From NCBI GenBank assembly GCA_950295325.1, contig OX485804.1, positions 26,348,001 through 26,412,000 of the forward strand: a stretch of 64,000 bases of DNA, in the 5' to 3' direction. The position numbers and the translations under genes are program-made. This DNA comes from Polytrichum commune. Its lineage: Eukaryota; Streptophyta; Polytrichopsida; Polytrichales; Polytrichaceae. Below are positions 23,907 through 35,106 of the stretch, one piece after another (within the stretch, counting starts at the first letter, position 1; each line of letters opens with the position of its first letter). The notes under the pieces were generated by a model, which ran no database searches, had not been told where the DNA came from, and saw only the letters and a program-made list of their open reading frames with translations.

Positions 23907-24285
23907 AGTATCATTAAATATCATAAATAATGTATATTGGTACAAGGGTCCAATTAGCTGAAAATAACGACCACGGGCTCTACAACAGCTCTAAGAATGT
24001 TTTCACCCTACTCTCCCCACCCAAGTTCACCCTCCCCCTCAGTAGGTGTTGTGAACATTCACCGAGGTTGACCAAGACCATGGTCGAGGTCTTGAGCACA
24101 AAAAGCATCCACATTCTTGGATGAGCGGTGTTCACATGAGCCACTATATATAATAACATTATCGGCTACAAACCACCACCGTTTTGAAGTGTTTTTTTTT
24201 GTGGTATTCTTTTTATTAAGACGCTTTTCGGGGTTTGCAATGGAATGCTAAATATGGCTGCGCCGGTGTTGCCACCAAGGAAGCG

Positions 24286-24306
24286 TAGAGAGAGAGAGAG
24301 AGAGAG
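24286..24306. repeat. (GA)n microsatellite
   Basis: About ten GA dinucleotides. Confidence 0.9.
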
Positions 24307-24563
24307 CTTTTTAGCTCGCCACTTGAGAGATGAGTCCATGGGTTCTTAGTAACACGGACCTAGTATTCGTTGGCCGTAGTTTGAAAGCAGCCGCAAGTTC
24401 GTGGAGCCCAATGCAAGCCTATGTTACGGAGCTTGTCAAGTTGATTGGCGACATAAGAGGAAGATAAATTACTTAAGGCATAAGTTAGGCGGCACCGTGA
24501 GCAACCCCACAACCTCAAAAAGGAGCCGCTATGTTAATACGTTGGGTGCCTATGGAAACAAGT

Positions 24564-24727
24564 AAGGTAGATGGGTCTTAAATGGTTACTCCTTTGCGAC
24601 TATTAAGGTAGATGGGTCTTAAATGGTTACTCCTTTGCGACTACTAAGGTAGATGCGTTTTAAATGGTTACTCTTTCCAGCTACTAAGGTAGATGGGTCT
24701 TAAATGGTTATTCTTTCCTATTACGTC
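24564..24727 (+). repeat. 41-bp tandem repeat, four copies
   Basis: Units start at about 24564, 24605, 24646 and 24686. Each reads AAGGTAGATGGGTCTTAAAT followed by GGTTACTCCTTTGCGACTA with minor changes. The first two are almost identical, which points to recent slippage or unequal exchange. Confidence 0.9.
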
Positions 24728-25984
24728 ACTTCTCCTAGGATATGAAACATGGGAGTAGTACGAGATCATTCGCACATCCAAATTGAGGCCATAGTTTAAA
24801 ACCCTAACCAACATACCATTCAAATGCAATTTTTCTAGTTAAGACAAGTCACCAAATTAGGCATGTCTACCTTGAGGTATGTGGGCCTTGAATGGACACT
24901 TTTTAGTTCTACGCTCACTTATCGTAGGATGTCAACTGCACAATTAGTGCAAGATGAATAGCAAATCCAAATTGTGCATGTAGTCATTTCACTTCACCAA
25001 TTTTTTCTCAGTTTAGCTAAACTTTCCAATGTCTTCTTTTCATATTGAGCTCATAAATATATTTACACGTTGGCTCCATATGAAGCAAGCATGGACGGGG
25101 CTTGTGTGAAAGTCCTATGCATTGCCATGTCCATTCAACCGCTCACCAGAGTACATATTATGTTGGCATGAATGAGATTTGTTGTCGGTTTATATTTTTT
25201 AGGTCAATGGAGTTAAGCTTCGTGAAATTGGAGTGGTGACCGATTGATGATAAGGACACTTTACCCTTGAGTGTCAAGGATATTCAACATACACACAAAA
25301 ATAATTATATAATTATATATATAGTTATTATTAAAATTTTGCTTGGGTCATCTATGATATTTTAACATTAAGGATTAATCCTTAAATGCTACAAAGTGCC
25401 CAAGGGGGCCTCGGAGAGAAGAAAAATGACAAATGTCATATTGATAACTTCATCTTCATTCACTTTTATAATAATTAATATTATCTTCAAATAATGTAAT
25501 CTTCTAATGAGGTTCTCCAATTGAAGGAATGTGTTGAATTTAGTGTGTAAATATGGTTGTACATTGAATAAATTTGCGTATTGTTGTGTGCAATATTCAA
25601 TATGTTGGGTTGCCAAAGCTACACATGAATGTATTTATCTGGTATATTCAAAATATGTTTAATCGTGTTAAACTTTGAGCATTGGGGAAAAAAAAGTTTG
25701 ACAGTCAAACATGAGCATTAATTGTTATATTATCACACTCTTATCCATGTTCTTATGATGTGTCAAAATGTTGAATTTAGCTTTGAACCATATGGATGTA
25801 ATCTTGAAGTGGTTTGTAATACCCCCCCCTACACAACATTTGAGCATCGAAGGTTGTCTTTTTGGTGGTCCAAATTGAACAAATTCAATTACAAGCGGAA
25901 ACCAAAACAAAACAACAACACCACAAGAAAAACCCAAAAATAGGGTCCCACGTGGCATTAGGTAGCAAACCCATCTTGGGTCTA

Positions 25985-26670
25985 TCTCTCCAATCAACTA
26001 CGAACTACTTCTAGATGCAATAAATATTTCAACACACCAAACCTTACCAATCTCTTTCTAAACATCATTGTAAGCGACATCCGCAGCTTTCTCAAGATCT
26101 TTGAGAATCCTTTGCCACTCGATCCTACCACAATCAAGAAGCACATCCCAAATAATTTAGTGGGTTTTCTCAACATGCCATGAAAACAAGATCATTTGTC
26201 TAATTCCAAATCATCAAAGTAAGACCAATGCGAAGAAGGAACCGGATTTTAGGATATTTCTTAAGAGTGCTTGGAAGCCTCTCTTTAAAGAGGCACTAGA
26301 GGATAGAAAAAGAATTCCTAGGCCCCAAGTTGATGCGGTTAGCATGGGATTCTCACATGATGTTAACAATATACCTCAGAACTTGTTGTACCAAAGGGCA
26401 TACATAAACTATATGTTCCAAGGTTTCCACATTCAGAGGCTCACTATGGGGGCAACTCATATCCACCTTGTCTAAGATCTAAGCTTTCAAAGCATTAACC
26501 ACCACTGCCTTATGAAGGACAAACCAAAGAAACACAAGTTCTTTTTGTGCTTGATAAATGTGCCAAATAAACATCCCACTGGGGGCTAACTGTTTCCAAT
26601 TCCTTGCAATGGGCTTCAACATACCACATTGAAAAATATATTCATCTCGAGTATTCTAAATGTTTTTTAA
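25985..26670 (-). pseudogene. LINE relic: zf-RVT C-terminal region
   Basis: The minus strand gives WKQLAPSGMFIWHIYQAQKE, VFLWFVLHKAVVVNALKA, stop, then DKVDMSCPHSEPLNVETLEH, IVYVCPLVQQVLRYIVNIM, stop, then a downstream tail with EKTH, IIWDVLLDCGRIEWQRILKD and LEKAADVAYNDV. The W-x3-HKA, CPHS and ETLEHIVYVCPLVQQV pattern is the zf-RVT (reverse-transcriptase zinc-binding) domain that ends plant LINE ORF2. At least five in-frame stops make it non-functional. It is a different LINE subfamily from the relic at 4880-5975, judged by the different zinc-domain wording. Confidence 0.7.
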
Positions 26671-26697
26671 AAACACCATTGACTACCCCCCCCCCCC

Positions 26698-26900
26698 CAA
26701 TCAATTGGTTTGTTGCCAATTCATCTCAAATGACCTCCAATAAAATAATTTGAGGTCTTTAAAGCTAATTCGGGTGCCAATTCAACCAACAAAAGTAACC
26801 TCTGGGCTGCAAATATTTTTTTTGGTTTTTATGATGGATGAATGAGAGATACCCCGGAGATACAATTGCACATGATTATTCCCTCTTCTCCAATACCTAT
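26698..26900 (+). repeat. Dispersed repeat family B, copy 2
   Basis: Homologous to 15068-15300 (CCAATTCATCTCAAATGACC, then TTGAGGTCTTTAAAGCTAAT, then ATGATGGATGAATGAGAG). A poly-C run directly precedes it. Confidence 0.6.
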
Positions 26901-29900
26901 CTCTACTTACAAGTACAAATATGAGATCGTTCATATCACACAAACCTTCCCAAGTTAGGCATCATGTTTAAAGAACCATATGTGTGTACGGGTCCAATCA
27001 CCTCCACTTGCACAATTTACTAGGAGTCTACTTGGACATGTGAGGGGGGGGGGGCTTGGGTGAAATTGTTCATTCATGTAAAGTTAAGTTGAGTTTAGTT
27101 AGGAACTTGTTGACTAAAGAGGTGCTTGGAAGAAGGTTCGTGACAAAGCATTGCCTAAGATAGTTGTAAATTAGTGGTTAAAAGATGTGACACCTTCATA
27201 CCATTACTCAGTAGAGTAAGGGTCTTTCTACATCATCATGTTGACATTATAACATGGAGTGTAGAAATTTGCAAGATGTTGTGATTATATTCCTAGATTC
27301 CGTGGCCCACCAAACGATGGTATGTGATGACTGATGTTGTGTTACTAAATTGTGGAGAATATTCCTTTATAATCATTAAACTTGATGGACCGTGTATGCA
27401 ACTTTGGTCATGGACACACCTAGATGCATAACCCATCAGGTGAAATTTAAGGTTTGTTGCTTTCTTTCTTCATGATTTTTAAAAATAATGTATTGGAATT
27501 TTGCTTACAAAATTATTATAAGAACTTGAATGATTTACTCTATTTCCCTAATCACATGAACATCTAGCAAGAATACGTTACATTTTCTTCCAAATGTAGC
27601 ATTATGTGTATGATAAATGTACAATAACCTTAGGGAAAATACTTCCAATGTATTTTTTTCTTGTGTGCCAAAAAAAATTCTTGATGCTAATTTCTTTGCA
27701 TGTAATAAATATAAAAAACAATATGAAGTGGTCATAAATTATTTCATAAATTTATTATCATTTTAATATATATATATATATATATATACACATGTAACTC
27801 ATAATAATAATGTATTGTTTCATAGGGTGCCCTAAAGTACCCAAGTACCACACATTGTTGCACAAATACACATAGAGTGTCTACCCCATGATAACAACAT
27901 TGTTGCAACTATCATATCTCAACGTAATCAAATTATAAATTTACGGGTCATACATGCTTCTTTCAAGTTATTTCCCTCCCATGTCCTAACAAAGCATGTA
28001 AATTAGTAGATGTATTGTCACTATAATAATATGAGGTAAGCACAACTAATTTGTAAGAATACCATGTATATGAGTAGTGTGGTTCAATGTGAATCTAAGA
28101 TTGGACACCACAAAGACATGTTATTAAGGCTACATGCGGACCATGTGCCACAAATTTGTTAATTAGTCTAGGCTCAATAATGAACATGCAAAATTTGTTA
28201 TTTTATATTATATGATGAAAGATTCAAGGCTTAACCTTAAAAAATGGTTTGCGGAGCAGATTGTATTCTTGAATGTTTGAATCTAAAGACTTGATCTAGA
28301 CGGTTGTTGTTCTCATATAACTCATTGAACTATGTGCAAACAACTTCAACTTTCATAGTTATGTTTCATGTAAAGGTCGATGAGCAAATAATGGTTCCTT
28401 TCTTCTTCTTCTTTCTTTTATATATATATATATATAGTAGTTGTTGTTGTTTTTTTGGCACAAATTAAATCCTCCCATCATTTTGACATATATAGGAATC
28501 TAAGTTTGGCAAACCCAAATGAATGTCAACATATGCAAAATCTAAAAAATCAAAATGAGCTTAGAACTTGATGTTTCCTTGAAGTTTTCTTCCGGATAAG
28601 GACATTTTGCACTCAAGAATGTACACGTGCCCTAGGAATAGCTCAAAACTTGTGTTGGAATAAACATCTCTACTCCACAAGTTACAATGGAGCTGATAAT
28701 GTAGGATGATGCCAAAATCTTAGGATGATGATTTGGCAATAACATCCAAACATGCCGAACTTAAGACTTAGTCCGGACGTTCCTAGTAAAGAGGGACATA
28801 TGCTTAAGCCTAGTGAAGCTAGATTCTTGCCATATTATGCAAGAAGTATTTGGAGCTTGGATATGGTCCAACAAACGTCCAAATGAAATGAAAACAACTA
28901 TTCGGTGGAAACTTCAAAATATAGGACATGTGTAACACCTATTATAGTGACCCGACATAGGTACCATGCTCTTTGCTAAGAGACCATGCAATGTGTGTAA
29001 TGTCGATCAACGATGAAGTGTCTCTCATTCACGCCAACCTACTTATAGTTGGCGTCATCTCTTTCTCACTCTCTCCATGCATTGTGGCTTGAGAGATTGA
29101 AATGCCGAAGAGTTATCCTCGTGACCTTGGGAATGGGGACTACCCTACTCCCATGGCAACTTTTGGCACTAATTAATTGATTTCCGAGGGGAAAGTGACA
29201 TGTGTCATAAATCTAATAAGTCTTGCAAATATGTGTTGAACATCTTGACGTGTCCACTCAACAAATATTAGGATTCGAGCTGCAAAGTGTTGAGCATGCC
29301 ATGGTACAACAATACGTTAAAATGGTTATTTGGTGTGGTTCAAATAGATAGTATGGACATTAAGAACAATATTAAGTTGTGTGGCCCCATATTCGTGGAC
29401 GCTTCCAACTCCACGTAGAATTTTGGCCTTTGGATTGGACTCAGATTTGTCTTGATTACATACGAATTGCAACTCATTCAAATTGTCAATTAAAAATTCA
29501 AAAAGTGGGTTGAGATGCAAAAGTTACAAGACGTCATGTTATTAAAGAAGAAGAAGAAGAAGAAGAAACCACCTTCTTTGATTGATCATGTAGGCCCTCC
29601 CGTTTATTAACCATTCATCCTAAAAAAATTAAGGATGTTTTGAACACATGATCCAATCTCATCTTAACATATGTCTTTGAGATGTCCTTTCTTAACTACA
29701 AGGCCATATCCGCTCAAATATATAGGTGTCCAATTAGAAAAAGTGGCTAGATTAGGCCCAAACACCTTAGTGTTGTCTTTACCATTCCCATGAAACAAGT
29801 AAAAGTGTTGTACGGGCTCCACATGTCAAATACGTGGATTGCCACTTTGAGTCATTACAAGGGTTGGCCGAAATGAGACACAAATGACACAATCCCCCAT

Positions 29901-30537
29901 TGTATCATTCTAGGTAGGCTCGTCACTTGTCATTTGTTGCAATCACTTTCCAAAAGCCCATGCTCACATATGCAATAGTTGATTAATCATAGGTAACCGT
30001 ATTATTTATACATACAATTGAAGACAATACATCATCCCACTATTTAGCCAAAGTCAAATACCTCGCGTCGAAGTGGAGCCATTACCTAATCTTTCTTCAT
30101 GTACCTCCAAAGGACTTTATACTTGCAGTTGGGAAGAACATTTGATCATGTGCGCAACTCTCAAAGAGACGCACTATCGCCACATTGCCAACCCTTGTTG
30201 CCACATGGCCATGGACAGGAGGTGATGAACATACATCGCACATCAATGTAACGAACATCGACGTTTTTGTTTTTTTACACTCTTTTGAAAAGGCGTGCTA
30301 AGTTAGGAGTAATTTCCTTATCCAAAGCAAGCTTAGGAGCAACCACCACATCATAGGGCTTTATACATATCCACTTACATTCACATTTGAAGCTTGACTA
30401 GGCACTCACTCCTTGTAGTCAAATCCAAAGAATAATTAATTAAGGCCCAAAGGGTTTGGCACTTTTGATTTTATTTGTAGACCCAATGGTTGCAAAGTTG
30501 AACTTTTCAACTTGGGGCAACTACACTATATACATGT
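26901..30537. other. No recognised gene; several microsatellites
   Basis: Very AT-rich. (TA)n occurs at 27766-27788 and 28418-28434, (GAA)n at about 29547-29567, and a G run at 27041-27051. All open frames are short and without domains. Confidence 0.55.
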
Positions 30538-30691
30538 GGGCCACGCTATTGGTTTCTAACCCACAACAATGAACATAGACTAATTATTGTGGGCCACATT
30601 ATTTTTCTAATAGTACCTTTTCACAGTGTTTTTTTGTTGGTTTGTTATCGTGGGTCACATTATTAATCACAAATGTAGATTAGCGTGGCCC
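30538..30691. repeat. 154-bp unit with perfect 11-bp inverted ends
   Basis: GGGCCACGCTA at 30538-30548 is the exact complement of 30681-30691. Two further related phrases (ATTGTGGGCCACATTATT and ATCGTGGGTCACATTATT) lie between. This could be a small MITE, but no target duplication is evident. Confidence 0.45.
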
Positions 30692-33600
30692 GTTGACATT
30701 AGCATAACACAAGCATCATTTTTGTTTCAATTTTATGAGAAAAAATGATATAAAGAGTAATCAATATCACATAAACATGAGAAGGTACATAAATCCACTC
30801 TCATAAACATTTGATAATTGAAAGAAAATATCGATAGATGCCAAAAAAGGTTGTGACAAGTGGCCCATAATTATGGCAAACATCATAAGGAGTATGACGT
30901 GTGGCACTAAGATGATGGGCTTCATTGTGTTGTAACAACACACTTTATTAGGATTTCAATGTTTGCGTATTTGGTGTGGCCCACGATAAATTAGTGGGCA
31001 AGTCAAATCCTAACCAAATGTATGTTGTAAACAAATTCAACTCTCTCACACAAGATGGATGTTTGGATAAAAGTAGATAAACCTTTACAATCTTAGTTCC
31101 ATGAATGTGTTCATTGATGGCATGGTGGATGTCTCTTGTATTGGACTTGGGTGGTGTGCCTTGTTTCAAGCATGCCCTTGAATATTTAAAATAGCTACTC
31201 TTTGGAGCTTGCCTCCACGATCATGCCTCGATGACCTCCTCCTCGGCCAAGCTCCAACCAAGTTTCCTAGGGTCGTTATTTTTTTTCGATTAAAAACCGA
31301 GTCATGTATGGCTTTCATCTATTTGTTCTTTGAACGCATAAGAATCTCCATGTCAAATTGGGGGCCTCGGGTGGCATGCGTGTTATGGTCTCGAGAAGGA
31401 GAGAAGTCCCTTGGGACTCCTTAAAGGAAGGCCGCCCAACCTCAATAACTCAATATATGTAGACGATAGGAAGCCACATGTCGATCCCAATCAACCCCAA
31501 TTGCTCATTATGGAATGACAATATACATTGAGGAAGGGTCAAGGTTTGTATCACATCTTTGGTGCAGCTTCAACCAAATCACATTCCCAAATCAACCACT
31601 GTAGTCTTGGAGGCCAAATGACACGAATTGCTTTAAAAAAACATCATAAAACGATTACTCACATAAAAACAGAAGGAGTATCAACAATCATCATGATCAT
31701 TATTCATGTTTCATAAAATATATTCATGAGTTGATTGGTCATGGCTCAAAAGCAAGTCAATATTATCCGTATGACTTACTCCAACGGCTTGTTGTCCACT
31801 CTCTTCTCGTTGGTTATCCATTTCGTAATTTCTCCTCCAAAAAAGGAGAGCATTAGCATCGTATTAAAGATTACAAGAAGTTCAAGTTGTCTTGTCAAAA
31901 TGATACCCGCAATGAAAATATTCACACTCATGGATAACGAAAGGACACCAAGAATTGATATAAAGGGTATGAGTCTGAGGAGGACTAAGTCAATATCTAA
32001 AGAACGAATTTTCCGTCCGAAATTTTCTTAAGGTAGAAAACTGGAAAATGGTGAATGATCACTACTGAAGCACTGGACTAGGAGTAGATTCTTGTGTGGA
32101 CCTAAAATGATTAATTATAAAAGTGGCAACTTAAAAAGGATGTAGTGATAAGCCGGATGCATCATTTGGTCGGCTAGGTCTTGTTTCACACCAACTTGAA
32201 ATCACTTTTGGCTGCCATTGAGCTAACCATTTTGCATGCATTTGTATGAATAGTATAATATTTTGATACTCCGATGAAGGAGACTTTGCTATACATGTAA
32301 AGGGTTTGACTTACTTGCCTTCTTGAAAAATATAACTGATTAATTACACGGAATAAAATTATGAAACAACTTGCATTCCTCATCATTTCTTCTACTCCAT
32401 CTCCGAAAAATATTGCACAAATTTCAAGCCACTCTTTCTGGTTGAATGAGCTTCACCGTTCTCTGTTACCCTACCTTACAAACACTGATGATTCTTATCT
32501 GTATACTTGGGCCCAACTTTGCTCTATTTGGTTGGCACTTTTTGTACCATGTTGATGTTTCCACGTGGGATTCTATGGGGTCCCAACTAATGTAGTAGCC
32601 ACATGCAATCTTCTTGAGAATAGAAACAATCACTTAATTAGTGTGGAATTGAAGTGCATGGTGTGGTTTTGGTACCAAGTCATTCATATTCAACATCTAC
32701 ACTAGCTTCGTGGTCCACATGAATCACATATTCACTATAGTCTATATAGCTTCAACCAAGTTGCTCACATGAAACAACTAGAGTAGCTTCGGGTGCCAAG
32801 CTTGACCTAAAATCTCTCGAAGGCATCTACCTTAGAGGGTGCTCTAAGTTTATTCCGATGCCAATATAATATAGCCAAAGAAAACTAAACAAGGGATCTG
32901 CATCACGACTAAAATAGTGTACCCCACCTCCCTTGAACCATGTGGCTCACTTAAAGAGCAAGTTTGTTATTCCACTATGGCAAAAATTATGCCTATGTAT
33001 GTACAATATGAATGTATGTAGGTTATATATATGTACATACACTTGCGCACGTATATATACACATGCAATCTTCTTCCATTTTTCAAGCATTGAAGTGTCC
33101 TACATCGTTTATGGTATTTAGTGTCACATGCATAATATTGTCATTTATCTTATTTTGAGGTGTATGTTAGGTAACGCTAACGATCGACAACTTCACACTA
33201 GATTTGTCATCTTATGACACTTGGTGTTCAAGTGCGCTTACTAGTATATTGGCATGAGTATGTTCAATAGTGTTATGAGAAGTATGCCTATGTTACACAA
33301 TGACCTTCAAGTTGATTAAAGTGTACATAAGTGACACTTGGCATTATTATGCTCAAAGATATCTTCCTCTTGCATACCAAAATGTAAACACGTGACACGT
33401 GCCATCAATATGCTCAATAACATCTTCCCAGTTGACTCCCATGATTAAATGGACCCACAATGAGGGAAGCTAACATGTGAGTGGTAACTTGTGAGCAAGG
33501 AGGAACCAAATCTCCAACAAGATGCTATTTTGAATTTAACATATACTATAGTTGGGTTACAATGGTTGGATATAGTATACTTGAGATATTTTTTTTTAAA

Positions 33601-33789
33601 TTAATCCCTATTACCTTGGTTTACAAGGTGCATGATGGTCCATGGTGGTCCATGGTTATGGGCACTTTATTAAAATGACAAACACACAATTGAAATGTAA
33701 AGTGCTTTATTCTAACAAACAACCAAATAGGTCTAACATTATTGTGCACTACATTTCATAGGGGCAAACATATTCGTTCCTATATCTAG
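30692..33789. other. No recognised gene
   Basis: Contains one 98-codon serine/lysine/isoleucine-rich open frame at 31735-32031 with no recognisable domain and several shorter frames. I see no support for a gene. Confidence 0.5.
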
Positions 33790-35106
33790 AAACTATGTGT
33801 CCATGGCCATCACTGTCATCGCTCTAAGTTTGTTCCGCCGCACTTGTGAGCTCAAGACATTGCATCACTTCATTGTAGTTGAATGTGGTTGCATGAATGG
33901 ATTTGTCGATGGCATAGTCAATCTTGCACACATACCTAAAAATGTAGTACAAATGTTTGCTAGAAACCCATTGCCATTGATGACATCTTTGTAAAATCAT
34001 AGCAAATGCATTGTGGATTATCTACAATAGACACGAGGTAAGTTGTTTCCTCCTTGGAAACTATGGTTATGTTGCATTCAAATCCATGGGAAGGGATGTC
34101 GATCAATCCAACCACATAATTATTCATCTATATGTAATGCACTCCATTTATTTATGTGTCCAACAATGGCGCCACCATGTTACAATGAATTGCCTTGGAA
34201 AACCGTGTGGGTGGGTGAGCATTTGGATACGATGGAACACAAAAATGTGATCGAGGGATGGGAAGGTTGGATATTGTACCCAAACAACGACATGGTGACA
34301 AGGCCTCCCGTTGATGTAGATGAAAACCAACATCTTCCAGTGCAAAAACCCCCTCTTGTGAAATGTTCGTTCCAACCTTTATTGGCCAAACAATTGGAAG
34401 GTTTGGCCAATCAAGCCACTTCTCCTTGCTACCTTTCACAAAACGGTTGATGTCATCTACACAAAACCATTAATTTGTAGGTATGCGGTTGTTGGAACAA
34501 AATTCCTTCTTTGAACCCTTTGTAAGTTGGCGTGGTACACCATGTTTACTCTTTCCCACTTTGGTTGTGCATGGATGTTGTGTGTTGGCCTGCATTGCTT
34601 GGCACTATATTTTTGATGGATAAGGCAATCAATAAATGTGCCATTGGTATTCCAGACACTCTGACTCCAACACATTGGTGGTGTGAGACACTACATTCTC
34701 ATCATGTGAGATGGATTCCTCAATGTGTCGCCTAGTGGATCTTATGTTAGGGCAGGGGATGAGGTACTTCACTTTGCATACACAATCAAAGTCATACTTA
34801 GACCCCAGTGGCAAGTCCAATTTTCTCTACATTGATCCAAATAATTCAAACCCTTCCAACACACAAGTCCTTGTATTGAGATCCTCTGCCCTTGGGTAAG
34901 ACATGGTAGCCTATGCAAGGAGTTTGGGATCACTAGTGTGAGCTACAACTTTCAGTTTCAATGACGTTTTGGTTAGTCCTTTCCCTGGAAATCTATCTTT
35001 AAGCTATGAACGGTAATTAATGAATTGCATGAATGTCCGGATCATGTCGTTCACCATTGCCTCGTATAGGCACGTTGTTATGTTACATGACAGTTGCAAC
35101 CACTTA
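33790..35106 (-). pseudogene. MULE-like transposase relic with SWIM finger, 3' part (split by CACTA insertion)
   Basis: Minus-strand continuation of the relic at 38082-38960. From the insertion point the frame reads VHNKWLQLSCNITTCLYEAM, VNDMIRTFMQFINYRS, stop, LKDRFPGKG. Then come KYDFDCVCKVKYLIPCPNIR and ESISHDENVVSHTTNVLESE (34629-34820), KWLDWPNLPIVWPIKVGTN and GVFALEDVGFHL (34300-34430), YLVSIVDNPQCICYDFTKMS (33970-34030) and, after a frameshift, WVSSKHLYYIFRYVCKIDYA. The C-x-C ... S-K-H arrangement is a SWIM zinc finger (CxCx(n)CxH) with its third cysteine changed to serine. Many stops and frameshifts rule out function. Confidence 0.65.

Noticed and set aside
31735-32031. 98-codon open frame
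   Set aside because: No domain, and neither strand gives a recognisable protein; it is within the length expected by chance.
34043-34450. 135-codon plus-strand open frame
   Set aside because: Antisense to the MULE-like SWIM-finger relic; it has no recognisable features.
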